Below are positions 40,488 to 53,160 of a stretch of 64,000 nucleotides of DNA, piece after piece. This DNA is from Euonymus europaeus (Eukaryota; Streptophyta; Magnoliopsida; Celastrales; Celastraceae): the NCBI GenBank assembly GCA_963580455.1, contig OY756958.1, positions 3,236,501-3,300,500 of the forward strand. The letters run 5' to 3'. Every line of letters starts with the position of its first letter. Position 1 is the first letter of the stretch. The notes under the pieces are model-generated. The model did no database searches and was not told the origin of the DNA. It saw only the letters and a list, made by a program, of their open reading frames with translations. A program made the position numbers and the translations under genes.

Positions 40488-43400
40488 GTAGTGAGAAAAA
40501 AATTACACAACATATATACTAATTAAATTATTTTTGAAAAATAATATAATTAAAAAAGTGCATTAAAAAATATTGATGATAAATCTTATTAGAGAGAGTT
40601 TTACGTGCTGAGTTCAAATATGTAATTTTAAAAAAAAAATATGTATTTTAAGAGATAAACCGTTTTAAAAATTTATTTATAAAAAAAAAACATAAAAGTT
40701 GCAGTAGATTGGACTTCCTTCCAAATAAATTTTATTGATAGACTTAAACCTTAAAAAGTCTATAAAAATAGATCCACCTGCAATTCTCCCCTTATTTTAC
40801 ATATTTGGTCCTCTCGATCATTTTGTATCCGAAAGACTGAAGCTAAATTTCATAAAAACATGTACTGGACCTTTGATATAACAGTAACACTACAATTAAT
40901 CAAGGATATGCATTTTGTTTTTGTTACACCATGCAAAAAAGTAGAGGTATTGTAAAGCAAAACTATTTGTAGATAGAGAATGAATATTTCGTTTAAATAG
41001 AGAATGAATATTTCGTTTAGGTACGGAGAACCCATCCAAGAGTCAGCTCGTCTCAGAAAGCTCTAGAGACAGCATATACATGTCTCATAAGTACGAGATC
41101 AAATTCAAGTACGTGCACTTAACCCACACATATTAAGATCCGCCCTGTCACTCTGATTACCCCACGAGGATGCGAATGAAGATTGTGATGGAGAGATCGA
41201 GAAACACATTTTTGTGGGACTTTGATGTTAAGCAGTGAATTACAAACCACGTTTGGCCCCCTATCACCTAGAATTAATCAAGTTTGTTATATAACCCAAA
41301 TCCAAAAAGGACTATTCTTTTAATTACTTTACACTTTTTTCTCAAAATTAAAATGCTACTCTTGAGACATATACCTCTCTTGCCCTACTAACCTTTCTTT
41401 CTTTGATTGGTCCCTTTCTTGGTCCCAAAGGGGATGTGCCTTCATATTCTCACGCTGGTGAAAAAAACAAACACCACATGTTGGAAGAGAAGGTAGAGAA
41501 GATGCAAATCAATCTATCTATATATAATTATAAATAGGGACAACCGGAGGAGGGAGGGAGCGTGGATGGTTTGAGCAGTCACCATTTTCGATTGATATGG
41601 AGCTGCCGGCGCATCATTGGAATTTCGATTGAGTTCTGCGAGGGAGAAGCTAGCTTCGAGTTTTTAGTGTTTTGTTTGTATGAAACGACGTCGCATTGGT
41701 CAATTTTATACCGAAATTTTAAATCTCAGGTATATGTAGAATATTATATACCCTAAACCCAAAACTCTAGTAACCATGTTACTTTTACATGCAGACTCAT
41801 AAATCACATGTAAAAATGTATTATTGTCGTGTTTCATTAAAAGCCAATGTATATTTTTGCAGGAATAAGCCTGTTTTCTTACAGTGACATGAGACTTGAA
41901 GAGATCAAACTTTGTTTCCAAACACTCATTAAGGTATTTTATTTAATTTGGTTAATTAAGCTCTTAGTAGTTTGGTTATTTAAAATGTTACTCTTTCTCA
42001 CTCGATTTGCTTTGTTTTAAATAGACAATATCATGTTGTTTTGAGTCCCCCAAGACCGGGTGTGAACGAAGCTAACAATCTATTATATAGTGTCGTTTGA
42101 CAAGTAATTTTGGGCAGCATATGTGCTACACCGAAAAAATTGCAATTGCCAAACGAGTGTTTTAATAAGAGTCTGAGTCATGCTGGAGTAAATAGAGAAA
42201 AAATAATACCATTTGTTCTATTTTTCTTTATAACCAATCTCCTCCGTAAGTCTGTATTGTTACTTCCTCTTTGTTATCTCTAGAATATCCATATGTTTTA
42301 CAATTACCAATTATAAAAAATTTAAAATTAGAGGAACTTAATTTGGAAGGAAAGGACAAAAAGAGTCATATATTGTGAGATTAGAGGATCTTAATTGTGA
42401 AAGAAAAGACAAACATACCGTTTGGATCAGAGTATGTTGATGGAGTATAAGCTCTCGTAAAACGTAAAAGCTGAGAGTGTCTGAGAGTATGGGGACAGAG
42501 TGTAAGCTAGCTTATACTCTGAAACAAACGGGAAAATATTCATTTGTGAGGTTACTTTAGGTGTTTGGTAGAGGTTATATTAATTTGGGAGAAATAAGAT
42601 ACCTCATAAGCACTTGAGTTTTTCTTGATATTTTAAAGCTGACATTATTTTTTTACTTTGTAAGGAATTTTTAAAATAGATTTATTGGTGGAGTTTATAT
42701 TTCTTTTTTATGTTTATTTGTTTATAAAAAATTGTATGTTGTGTTTGATCAAGCCATCTATTCTGGTTTTTTTTAAAAAAAATAATGAAAGGAGGTGAGG
42801 GTTCAAACTCGAAGTTTGAAATTATGTACGCATCTAATTCACCAATCGAGTTGTTTTATTATAGTGTATATTTTTTACTAAACAGACCCAATATAATTAT
42901 ACAAAAATATATAATTATATAGTATAAACAATAAAAGAATACAAAACATATTATTACCCAATATGGGTCGGCTTAGAGTCTCTTGTTGTCAACATGTTCT
43001 TCGCTCTGGTAATTATGTGGGTCGTTCTCTTTTGAGGATGACTGAGAATTATTGTGGACAATCTATGTGATTGTTTGAATGTCCGTCGGAAGTTGCTCCT
43101 CTTGTTGTGGGGGAGCAACGTCGGATAATGTAGAGAGTGCTAAATGATCTGTTATATGATTTTAACTATGAAGATAGCATTTCAAAATAAGGAGTGCTAA
43201 ATGGGGTGTGAAAATACCAATATGGATGGTAATATGGATGGTGGTATACAATATGTGAAACCTTTTGAAAGAGGATGAGAGGATTGATAGGAAAAATAGT
43301 TAAGAGAGATGCATGGTGTGTACGGAAAAGTAATAATGTATAGAAATTTATATTTTGTTAATGTAATTATATTACAAAATGTTTTTATTCATCTAGATGA

Positions 43401-43500
43401 ATTTATGATTTAATTTTAAATAGAAATGAATAAATTGACCGTTCATGTGCCCTGCCCGCCAATTTAGCAACTGCTCTTAAAAAAACAATAAAAAGGTTGA
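40488..43500. other. Intergenic AT-rich region with one TATA-like site
   Basis: No gene recognised in these 3 kb. TATAATTATAAATAGGGA at 41521-41538 is TATA-like on the plus strand and is followed by a possible leader and a short exon-like stretch (41896-41931, between TTACAG and GTATTT). A possible transcript here has no recognisable protein. A short AGAGTGT/AGCTAGC-type inverted phrase near 42425-42535 (CGTTTGGATCAGAGTATG ... CATACTCTGAAACAAACG-like) may be a small MITE. Confidence 0.3.
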
Positions 43501-44296
43501 AAAAATTGACGTTTATTTTTTGTTACTTTACTCTCTGTCTCTTACCTCTCTGGATCTGTGTGTGTTGGTTTGCTTTTCTTGGAAGATGGGCTTTTTTTTG
43601 TGTGTGCAGAGACAAACCCACCCATGCACACATGGAATCTCTCTGGTCCTTCTCTCTCGATTAGCGTCATCATCGAACTCCTCATTGTCCTTATTCGCTT
43701 ATTAGGGTTTACGTTTTTCTGATTCCATGTTGCTTTGTTCTTGTTCTCTTCTTGAGCCCTCGATCTTGTTGTGCACCCAAATTACGTCAATTACCACAAT
43801 TTTCTGCCTTTTGTCGTTTCGAGAAACCCCGCAGCACGTTATCTTGAATGCGTGAAAAGAAATGAGAGACTCCCGTTGAGTGATCGAAACTCTGTAGCTT
43901 TCGCTTCTTCTAGGCCTTCGCCTTTTGGATTTGTTCGGGTTCTTTCTTTTGAGCAAACTCTTTATCTCTGAACGGTCATTCTGATTCTCGCTTGGTAATT
44001 ATCATATAAGAAGTGGACTGCACATTTATCGCAGTGTTTTTGGGTAATTTACACTCTTGCGTTTGTCCATTGTTCTTCAGCTTGTCTTCTCAAACATGGG
44101 TTCTTCCCGAATTTTGCCTTTTGCGAGCAAAAACCTCAGTCTCAGAGAATACCCATTTCACGATTTCCCCCAAAAATTGCGTTTTTGTAGTAACCTGGTG
44201 CAATTTACTCTGTTTTCCTTTTAGGGGCTTTTCTTCGAATACTTTGGCTGTAATTTGAGTTTGGTCTTCCCCATCCTCTGATTGTGAGTTTAACAG
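43500..44296 (+). promoter_or_regulatory. Promoter / 5' leader of the PP2C gene
   Basis: The 800 bases upstream of the PP2C ATG are C+T-rich and contain several short upstream open frames in all three phases. These include frames opening at 43771 and 44013, the latter running to 44258. No clear TATA box was chosen. A short 5' leader intron is possible (GTAATTATCATATAAG at about 43996 is donor-like, and TTTTAG at 44219-44224 is acceptor-like). Confidence 0.35.
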
Positions 44297-47200
44297 ATGG
44301 GTTGCATCCATTGCAAGTGTTGCAGCCGCTACCCTTCATCATCAGACGGCGATTCACGGGACCATCGTGAAGTGGGTCCGTACAGCGGTGTCCCCAGCAA
44401 GCACGTACTGACACAGAGATCATTGGAGACTCTATCTGTTCCCTCACATAACTTCAGCTTGCAATACTCAGTGTTAACGCAGCGGGGTTACTACCCAGAC
44501 TACCCTGATAAGGAGAACCAAGACAGTTTCTGTATTAGAACGCAAATTCGAGGTAACCCAAATGTCCATTTCTTTGGTGTGTTTGATGGGCATGGGCAAT
44601 CTGGTACACAATGTTCGAACTTCGTAAAGGATAGGCTGGTAGATTTATTGTCTACGGATGCCAAGTTGGTGGATGATCCTGCCAAAGCATACGATTCTGC
44701 CTTTTTAACAACAAATAATGATTTGCACAAGAGTGAGATTGATGATAGCATGAGTGGCACCACGGCTATCACAGTTCTTGTGATCGGGGATACAATTCAT
44801 GTTGCGAATGTGGGTGATTCCCGGGCAGTGATTGCCATTAAGAATGGTAATAGAATTGTGGCTCAGGACTTGTCTTCTGATCAGACACCATTTAGAAAAG
44901 ATGAGTACGAGAGAGTTAAGAGTTGTGGCGCCAGGGTCTTGAGTGTTGATCAAGTGGAAGGACTTAAAGATCCTGCTATTCAGGCATGGGGTGATGAAGA
45001 AAGTCAGGGTGGTGATCCTCCAAGGCTATGGGTTCAAAATGGGATGTATCCGGGGACTGCTTTCACTAGGAGTTTAGGAGACAGTACAGCTGAGAAGATT
45101 GGTGTCATTGCTGTTCCAGAGGTGTTAACAGTTAAGCTTACCCCCAATCATCTATTCTTCGTGGTTGCCAGTGATGGAGTTTTCGAATTCCTTTCAAGCC
45201 AAGCTGTTGTTGATATGGTATGAGCTATAACTAAGTTCTAGGATAGATTTATGCTATGATACCCGGACTCTTCATCTACGGGTTTCATTTTTTTCTCATT
45301 CAGTTGTTGCATGGTTCAGTTGCCTTTTTCAGTTTTCACACTTTATTTATATGGTCAGACTTCTGATCAGGGATGTAGCCAGGAGCAGCCAGTGCCCCCT
45401 CTCTTTTTTTTGGGGTATTATATGTCATTTGTCAACATCCAGCTTAATAAATATAACTTGGTCGGCAAGACTATAGCCATTTTAATTGGATTAAATACAT
45501 TATTTTATATCATATTAAAAAATGATAGAGAACAAGCAAAAAAAAAAAATATATCACTAGTTTTAATGAGTAATTATGAAATAGTAGAGTGATTAACTAT
45601 AATTGAATTATTATTATTTAATATAGTTAGTTCAACTACGGATTAGTGATGTGTAACTCCACTTTTAAGGTTATTTATACTAGTTTGTTAGAAGCACCTT
45701 GCACTAGTTTTTATGATTAATTGTGAAAAAGTGGAGTAACTAACCATATGGATCACTAGTTAATAGTTATTAGTTAATGACTCAAAAATCTTCAATTAAG
45801 GTTTCATTGTACATTAATAGACTAAATTAATAACTACTAATATGGAAATAATATTTATAATTTCTATTTCATATGTATATATGTATATATATAGGTATGT
45901 AGTTTAATTTTTTTTTTTAAATACAGGGTGGCACTTGCCCCCCAATGGTTACATAGTGGCTCCGTCCCTGCTTCTGATTGCTTGTGATGTGGACTCCAAA
46001 ATTTACTCGATTGCCTCTGCATTATTAGATTTGGTTGCTGTACTTATTTGTTTAGCCTCCATATTCACACTTAATTTTTTTATTCTTCTTTGTTCTGGGT
46101 GACTGTAGTGCAGGATTCATTCGAGAAACGAAAAACATTTAGTGCTGAATGTAAACGTTTTGCCGTGTTTCTTTATATAAGGATGCGATGCCATCAATGA
46201 GTCGGCTTTACAAATTAATTTGCTTGTAGCTACTAAATTTCTGATCGAGTGATTGGTTTAAGAAGAACTTTGAAATGTTTAATTTTCAATGGTGTCTAGT
46301 AATTACTGGAAAACTGAGCTCTAAAATTTGGAAACACATAAACTGCCGAAAATATTTTCAACTCATTCCTATTTGAAAGACTTGAAGTAAAGAAAAAAAT
46401 CCCATTATCCTTTGAACTGAACATGGCATAAGTCCTCAAGCTGTTGTCTGACTAACTGTTGTAAGATCTCAAATGTATGTAGTTAAGGCATACTTCTTTC
46501 AGTTTTGTTATCATTTTTCATGAATTACGATGTCTCCATTTCATTTGCCATTGTATCTCCTTGTTTTCTTAAGATGGCAGCTAGGGGAAAATGGATGGCC
46601 CAGGAGATTAGAATATTTCTAGTTTTCTTTCATGGTATTATTTTCTACAAATTTCTGGAGTCAGTAAAATACAAATGACATTGATGAGGGTTATAAATGG
46701 GATTACTTGAACATGGTCAAAAGATATTGCATCCATATGCTGAGCAATTGAAGTTACAGTGCATTCAGGTTCATTCAGGTTCATTGATTAAGATTTTCTT
46801 AAGATGGCAGCTAGGGGAAAATGGATGGCCCAGGAGATTAGAATATTTCTAGTTTTCTTTCATGGTATTATTTTCTACAAATTTCTGGAGTCAGTAAAAT
46901 ACAAATGACATTGATGAGGGTTATAAATGGGATTACTTGAACATGGTCAAAAGATATTGCATCCATATGCTGAGCAATTGAAGTTACAGTGCATTCAGGT
47001 TCATTGATTAAGATTTTCTTGGCTGATGCATATTGAGAAGACATCACTCAAACCATACGGTTATAGCTTCTGAGCTCCTTGCTACAAAGTGGAATAGTCG
47101 CTAATACTATTGAAGGACCGTAAATTAGTCATTTTCCTGCATAGTTTTTGAACCATCACTTAATCCTTTTAAATGAGTTGAGCTTTTCTTGTTTTGGTGC

Positions 47201-47988
47201 TGGTTCAATTTTCCATGAATCTAATTTCCCGAGGGCTTCATCTAAGTGTGAGGTTATTGATTTCTTATATTCAAATACCTAGCCGCTGCTATTGCTCACT
47301 GCCTAATGTTTTGTACATATAGGTTGCCAGTTATACAGATCCCCGGGATGCATGTGCGGCCATTGCTGGAGAATCATACAAACGATGGCTGGAGAATGAA
47401 AATCGGACAGATGATATCACAATCATCATTGTACAGATTAAAGACTTATCTAATGTATGCATGATCTAATCTTCATATTAATGGTTTTGCAAAATTTTCT
47501 TAATTTTTGTGTTGAATTTGGGTCCTCTTTCTGTATCATCTTTTATTAGGTATTGCTAACTTATATTGATTGTTGTAGTCAGGTACCGGTAGTACAAGCG
47601 GAACCAGTGGGGTCAGTTTGATGCAAGGGAATTGGAGGACAGGAAATGGAGCTTCTGATATGTCCACCACCTCTGGGTCTGAAATGTACCGTTCAGTAAG
47701 AAGCGAGTTTTCCGACCTACAACAGCCCTTTCAACATAGTGCTTCGTCAAACCGAGGCCCAGCTATCGTCGTTCCATCCTCAAAAGACCAGAATCCCTTA
47801 GAAATGGTGGGTCTCTCCAACTCTGTTTCTTTACAGTATTTGCGCTCATTCTCTCATTAGCTTTTAGCAGTTCTCTTTTCATTTCTCCTGAGATTATTGC
47901 AGGGATTTTTTTATTTATTTATGAGGGCGTGAGATTTGAAATATATGTTTTAATACTCATATTGTATGTATTGCAGGGTGTTGGCTAG
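44297..47988 (+). CDS. Protein phosphatase 2C, At3g06270 (PP2C35)-like
   Basis: Mn/Mg-dependent Ser/Thr phosphatase, 430 aa. Exons: 44297-45217, 47323-47454, 47579-47806, 47977-47988; all junctions are GT-AG and in phase. The N-terminus MGCIHCKCC has an N-myristoylation glycine at 2 and palmitoylatable cysteines, suggesting plasma-membrane anchoring. Catalytic PP2C motifs: ENQDSFCI (73-80), FFGVFDGHG (92-100), SGTTAITV (153-160), [10 protein letters not shown] (169-178), [13 protein letters not shown] (195-207), AFTRSLGD (255-262), [13 protein letters not shown] (287-299) and [12 protein letters not shown] in exon 2; metal-binding Asp residues are present. The C-terminal 77 residues are Ser/Gly-rich and variable. 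The last exon encodes only Gly-Val-Gly before TAG. Intron 1 is 2.1 kb and holds a hAT-like element and a tandem duplication. Residues follow the Arabidopsis At3g06270 protein closely from memory. Confidence 0.93.
45368..45970. mobile_element. Non-autonomous hAT-like element in PP2C intron 1
   Basis: The element begins CAGGGATGTAGCCAGGAGC and ends with the inverted CACTATG..., GGCTCCGTCCCTG, so the inverted ends read CAGGGA(C/T)G.AGCCA. It is flanked by a perfect 8-bp direct repeat CTTCTGAT at 45360-45367 and 45971-45978, the target-site size of hAT transposons. The 603-bp interior is A/T-rich and has no transposase, so it is a MITE-like deletion derivative. The left side near the end (AGTGCCCCC) and the right (GCACTTGCCCCCCA) extend the imperfect inverted ends to about 30 bp. 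Removing it would restore one copy of CTTCTGAT in the intron. Confidence 0.88.
46571..47020. repeat. Tandem duplication in PP2C intron 1
   Basis: 46571-46800 and 46801-47020 are two copies starting AAGATGGCAGCTAGGGG and ending GATTAAGATTTTCTT. By eye they are identical except for one extra 10-bp GGTTCATTCA in the left copy, which is itself a small tandem duplication. Such high identity suggests a very recent event or an assembly duplicate. The splice sites of exons 1 and 2 are not touched. Confidence 0.85.
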
Positions 47989-48942
47989 TGTTGCAGTCAT
48001 ACTTTCAGCAAGCGAGCTTGTTTGTGCACCTTTATAGGGCAAAGTTATCACTGATGATATTTTGATATGACACTAATGGGGTGCTGTCCTTTTAGTCAGA
48101 GCCTTGCAACTGTTAATTCTAGCTAGAGGAAAGAGATGAAAAATAAACTTGTTATAAAAACCCTTGCTCTCAAGATTTTTGAATTCTGCTAGTTGTCGCA
48201 CCATTCTTGTTGTAGGCATGCATCAGTGATGATCAAATTCGAAAATATATCCTTTTTTGTGAGGGGGGATAAAAGTTCCTTTTTAATCATGTTTTAAGGA
48301 TGTGAAGGTGGTGTTGCAGTTCATTCAATGACTAGGGTTGCTGGAGGAATCAGAGGTAGGTTCAGCGTTGTAGTAGGTAGGATTACAAATTCAACTGTAT
48401 ATTTTTCGTTTGAAAAATCAAATTTATTTATTGTGGTCTAAAATCGAATATTTAGAATTCACATCCGACTGTTGTCATGTGCTATTTTCAATGAGTTTGA
48501 TTTTTGTTTCGAACAGAAAATATATCATTAGATTGATCATGATGCGAAATATGATTTCGATTTCGTAGTAATTATTTTGTCCAATAATTGATGTCAAAAA
48601 GTATGTTCAAGAGCTGGAGGCATGTGGGGGTGGGGTGTCCCAGTTGCAACCAGTTTCTGCATATTACAAGTTTTGTGCTGCCCCACTATGCGTCCAGATT
48701 CTTTTGACTCCCTTGTCACTACTACTGCCTTTTAGTACTAGAATTGTCAAATTTAGAAACAAGAGGAGCAAGGTTATCCAGCGAAGCCAAGGCGCCAGTC
48801 TCATCGCTTCTCTGCCTCGTTGGTAGTACTGGCTACTTGAAGTTCTCCATTAGAAACCACTAAAGCATCCATGGGGAAATAATGACAGCCTTTTCCCCAC
48901 TCTACCATTTTTTATAAGATTTTTTGGGTCCATTCTAAAACG
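47989..48942. other. PP2C 3' region and convergent intergenic spacer
   Basis: The PP2C 3' UTR presumably runs into 48.1-48.2 kb (AAATAAAC at about 48140 is a candidate polyadenylation signal). Beyond it no gene was found on either strand. Confidence 0.4.
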
Positions 48943-49203
48943 CTATAGTAATCTAGTAGGCATCTTTATTTTGGCAGGAGCGATATCCGGACATGGCCAT
49001 CCAGTAGGGTTATATTTTGCAGCAGTATCTATTTCCTGCAGTGACTGATCTAATGCTTCATTGAATGCAGAGTGGTTTAGACCTACTTCACTAACACCCA
49101 TCCTGTCAACAACCTCCAGTGAAGAATTTAGGTCGGTGAGAACCAGCTCACGTATTTTCAGAAGAACTGGTGGAAGAGGTGATTCACTTGCCGACGTGGA
49201 CAC
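48943..49203 (-). other. Unrecognised 86-codon open frame downstream of the alpha-glucosidase
   Basis: The frame starts with GTG, not ATG (49201-49203 reads CAC on plus), directly after a TGA. Its first in-frame methionine is at codon 35. It reads LLKIRELVLTDLNSSLEVV, FNEALDQSLQEIDTAAKYN and PCPDIAPAKIKMPTRLL, and looks coding in composition (charged, helical). TTTTCAGAAG-like acceptor phrases nearby suggest it may be a last exon of a transcript whose upstream exons were not found, or a retained fragment. No family recognised. Confidence 0.3.
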
Positions 49204-49664
49204 TCAAGCTAATGTTTGAGGGAGAGGATTAAGATAAGGATTAAGGAAGAAAACTATACAGGGGAAGGGATATGGTGCTCTAGCCCCTTATTTGTTCTGC
49301 AGAAAGGGGAGGGAGATGTATGGTGTAAATGCAGAATAGCAAGAGTGTAAGACTCAAATTTTAAAGCGGCTGTTCATTCTCTCTCTCTCAAGGACTCACC
49401 AACCTTCTGACTCTTGAATAGATGTGTGAAACGTGAGGATCCTTCAAACCAAACAGGAGAGTGATCTCCACCTCTTCTCTTTCTCATTCCACTTATTTTC
49501 TCATCAGATGCATGGTAAGCTATATAATCAAGAGATTGTTTATATCTCTATGACAAAGCAAAAGGCAGTGCCGCCTTATATTATTTGTATGATAATAACC
49601 ACGGAGGCCGGAGCAAGAGAATCCAATGCATGATTAAACTCTTTTGTCCAAACATCCTTTCAGT

Positions 49665-52600
49665 TTAACATCTAGAAGTGTTGGTTTTTATTTCCAACTT
49701 GAACTCCTTCCCTACAGGGATTGATAGTCCAGGGATGTCCATGCTAAGTAGCCTTGATTTCCTCTCAAAGGTTACTTTTGCGATCAACTTCTCACTAACG
49801 TTTGTTCCTTTGGTAATGCTCATATCACATCTCTTCAATCTTCGAGGTTTTTCTAACCCTATGACACTCACTTGATCAATGATCCAGTTCTGACTCAGGG
49901 CAAATCCTCCATTAACAACTTCTGATCTAATCACTACATTTCTTCCAAGGACTTCTGCATGGAACTTCACAAAGGTCCAGCTACCTTCCTCCCCTCCCAT
50001 CTCCACTTCCTCTCCATCGTCCAAGAAAATTTCTCCAGCAGTGTTCCCGTTGCTGTTCAAGAATACCAAGAGTTGGAAAGGCATCCTTCGAGCAGCTTGC
50101 GTTGTCATGGCTTCACCTTGCAAAGCCAAAATAGTACCTTCCCTAACGTGTACATTTATATGATCAGCTGGTGCGTCAAGAGTGACAAACTTCCCTTTAT
50201 CAACATTTACCGAATTTGAGTAGTTAAAGATGTCAAACCAGTTTCCTGCAGGGAAGTATGCATCAACTGAAACTGCTCCCGACTTCAGTACAGGTGACAC
50301 CATTACACCTTTACCAATTAGAAACTGCGAACTGATATCGTAAGTTTGAACATCCTCAGGGAATGAGAAGAAAAGTGGCCTTGCAATAGGAGTCCCTTTG
50401 GTGTGAGCCTCATACATTAGTGTGTACAAGTATGGGAGTAAACGAACCCGAAGACCAAGCACTTTTCTGGCACTTGCAGCTACTGAATCCCAGAGATATA
50501 GCTCTTGACGAATAGAAGACTCGTCTGAGTGATCTCTAGCAAATGGATAGAAAGCTCCAAGCTACATTTGGACAAAATTCCAAGATAAGTGCTCTTAATT
50601 CGAGCAATTCCCATTCTTAAGAAGTCACACATACATGACTTACCTGAATCCAGCGTGTACAAAGTTCTGCATTTGTATCTCCTGAAAAGCCACAGATATC
50701 CGCGCCAACCATTGGAATTCCAAAGAGTCCAGAATTGAGAATGGCAGGGATTGTATTTGCCAAGTCAGCCCATGTTGAGGCAATGTCCCCAGTCCAATGT
50801 GCCGTGTACTTGCCAGAGCCTACAAAAGTAGATCTACTGAGTATAAAAGGTCTTTTGCCAGTCACATTGACTAAGGCTGCATTAGTTGCTTTAACTTCCA
50901 ATAGTCCATATAAGTTGTGGACATTGTACTCTGTCATGTTGTTGAAATGTAAGGCTGTCGCTGGAACTGTTCTATTATTTATCGGTCGCTGCACTCCTGC
51001 ATTGTTAATCTTGTATGGAGGATCATCAAGAGTAGAAAACGGGGTAGGACTGGGATCTATGAAATTGGATAGCTCATTCATGTCAAGCCAAAGACCATCA
51101 ACAGGAAGAATATCTCGAAACATTTTGATCTCTTCTCGCCAGAAGTTTTCAGTGGCCGGATTTAAAAAATCAGGGTAGTAGACCTGCCCGGGCCAAACTT
51201 CTCCCAAGTAAGGTGCACCACCTCGTTTTATGAATACGTCATCCTTCATTCCCCTGATATAGGTTCCATAAGTTTCATTCACATTGATACCTGTGGTAAG
51301 AACACCATCAAACATTTCATGAATCTTACAAGGAAATGTTTAGTATGATTGCTATAGAGAGGCAAAGAGGCATTTGCAGCGCATACCGGGATCGAGGATA
51401 ACAACATATCTCTGGCCATTTCTGTGAAGATCATCAACAAATGTTTTCAGCAAGTCTGCTGGAAAATTGACAGGATCAAGAGTAAAATCTTTATATGCAT
51501 CCATGTAGTCGATGTCATTCCACATAACTTCAAGAGGGATTCTTGCTTTTTCATAGCCAGCAACAACACCCTCGATATCAGAAACATTTTTGTACCCCCA
51601 ACGGCATTGATGAAATCCTTCACAATTAGAAAAGGCAACAAAATTGAGGAAGAGAAAAGGAAGAAAAAGAAACGGGAGTCACATCAAGCTGACAACTTAG
51701 CATTCAGGATCAAGATTCAATCACACTGGACCTGAATAAGTTGTTAGTGTTTGGCATAACTGAAGTTATGATCATGTATAAACTGTCAAATATGGCTATT
51801 TAAAGTACTAGTAGGAGTATTAAGCTGTATACGTGTTGCGTGAGTATTAAAGTGTAAAGTGATAAAGTGTATACGCTTGTGAGCTTAGGAAAAAAGGGTG
51901 AATCTCTCTATACTCTACCAAACAACAGACGGGGGTCACAAACCAAAAACAACAGGAAATTTTTTGATCCAGCACAAGTGCGATTCTAAAAAAACCTTAT
52001 AATTTGTGTATTCTTAAATTTATGTAAGACAAACACATTACAGTTATCCAAATATAGTTGAAAGCAATCAAGAATAAATTATAAAAAAACTTACCAAAAG
52101 ACCAATATGGCATCGGGGCAGGCCGGCCAATGAGCTCTGTGTACTGTTCAATCACCATTTCAGGCGACGGCCCGGCGAAAACATACAAGTCAATCAAACC
52201 CCCAATAACCTTGTAAGTTATCCTATCACCAACATACACTACATCCATGCCATTACTATTCAGTAATAACACACCGTGAGACGTCCCCGCGGGCGACCTT
52301 ACATCCATGTAGAAAGGGTGAGACCCATAAAGATTCACATCGGGATTCGAGCTTCCAATATCCGTATTCCAGAGAGTCAACGTCTGATTGTGAGCCAACC
52401 TAAAGGAACTCTTCGTGTGCTCTCCTAGTCCGAACAGAGAGGCCCTGCCTTTGGGTAGTGAGGAGGAAAGTTGAATGTACTGATCCTTGAAAACCAATAA
52501 AGTCCCGGAATCTGACGAGTCAGGTGACGTGTCAAAAAGTACGTCACCGGAGGAGCCGCGGGACACGGAGAACCCAAATGGGGTAGTGCCATGGAGGGTG

Positions 52601-52986
52601 AATACCAGGTCGGAGGTTGGGTCGGAGACGGAGTGGGTTCCAGGTAAAACAGCAAGGCTGTTTTCCAGGGAAGAAGAGTGGGATTGGCGAGGAATAATCT
52701 CCTGCGGAACTTCCCATCTTTGATTTTCTGCATCTGTAATTTTGATTCTTATACGATCCTTTGTTTCAAAGAAGACAGAGAGTTTGAGGTGTTGAATATC
52801 AGGACCATAAACAGAGGAGTTCTTGATGAGGCCGAGATCAGAAGTGATGGAGCTGCTGTGGAGGTCGACGTTGACTGATTGAACTGCATAGCCATACCCA
52901 ACAGGATCAGTTGCCAGTAAAGAAGGAATAATAGTAGAGAGACTGAAGAAGAGAAGCAGAAATTGAAAACGAGAAGGTCCTTCCAT
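49665..52986 (-). CDS. GH31 alpha-glucosidase (AGLU1-like), secreted
   Basis: Hydrolyses terminal alpha-1,4-glucose from maltose and starch-derived oligosaccharides; secreted to the apoplast in this family. 888 aa; exons on minus: 52986-52095, 51617-51387, 51290-50644, 50561-49665, all GT-AG with phases 1, 1 and 0 matching. An earlier in-frame ATG at 53112 would add 42 residues; 52986 was chosen because it starts a clean signal peptide ([17 protein letters not shown], residues 9-25). The N-terminal beta-domain contains [20 protein letters not shown]. Catalytic nucleophile Asp444 in [10 protein letters not shown] and acid/base Asp543 in HWTGD are present, as are [14 protein letters not shown] and [10 protein letters not shown]. 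Family lengths are about 900 aa. No frame breaks. The C-terminus is in exon 4 ([20 protein letters not shown]). AGLU1 (At5g11720) is nearest in memory; alpha-xylosidase is less likely because [20 protein letters not shown] fits AGLU1 better. Confidence 0.93.
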
Positions 52987-53160
52987 AATGGTCTGTGCGA
53001 TGAGCAGAGGATTCCATATTATTCCAACCATGAATAACGGACCAGCAAAATGACCAAATCTGAAATCTGGGCTAAAAGCTGATGGCAATTGGACAAGTGG
53101 CGTGAATAACACTGTGCAAGAAATGATTTTTTTTTCTCTCTCATTGGTTCACTCTGATAA
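52987..53160 (-). promoter_or_regulatory. 5' leader of alpha-glucosidase
   Basis: Short untranslated stretch upstream of the chosen ATG, with the in-frame upstream ATG at 53110-53112. No TATA box was assigned. Confidence 0.3.

Noticed and set aside
44297..47988. Assignment to the PP2C-kinase fusion family (At2g20050-like).
   Set aside because: No cyclic-nucleotide-binding or kinase region follows; the frame ends at 430 aa and the N-terminus matches the At3g06270 type.
50735..51178. 147-codon plus frame.
   Set aside because: Antisense shadow of alpha-glucosidase exon 3.
52425..52878. Frames of 66-102 codons on both strands.
   Set aside because: Shadows of alpha-glucosidase exon 1 in other frames.
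53110..53112. Upstream in-frame ATG as the alpha-glucosidase start.
   Set aside because: It would bury the clear signal peptide behind 42 residues without targeting character; the later ATG fits secretion.
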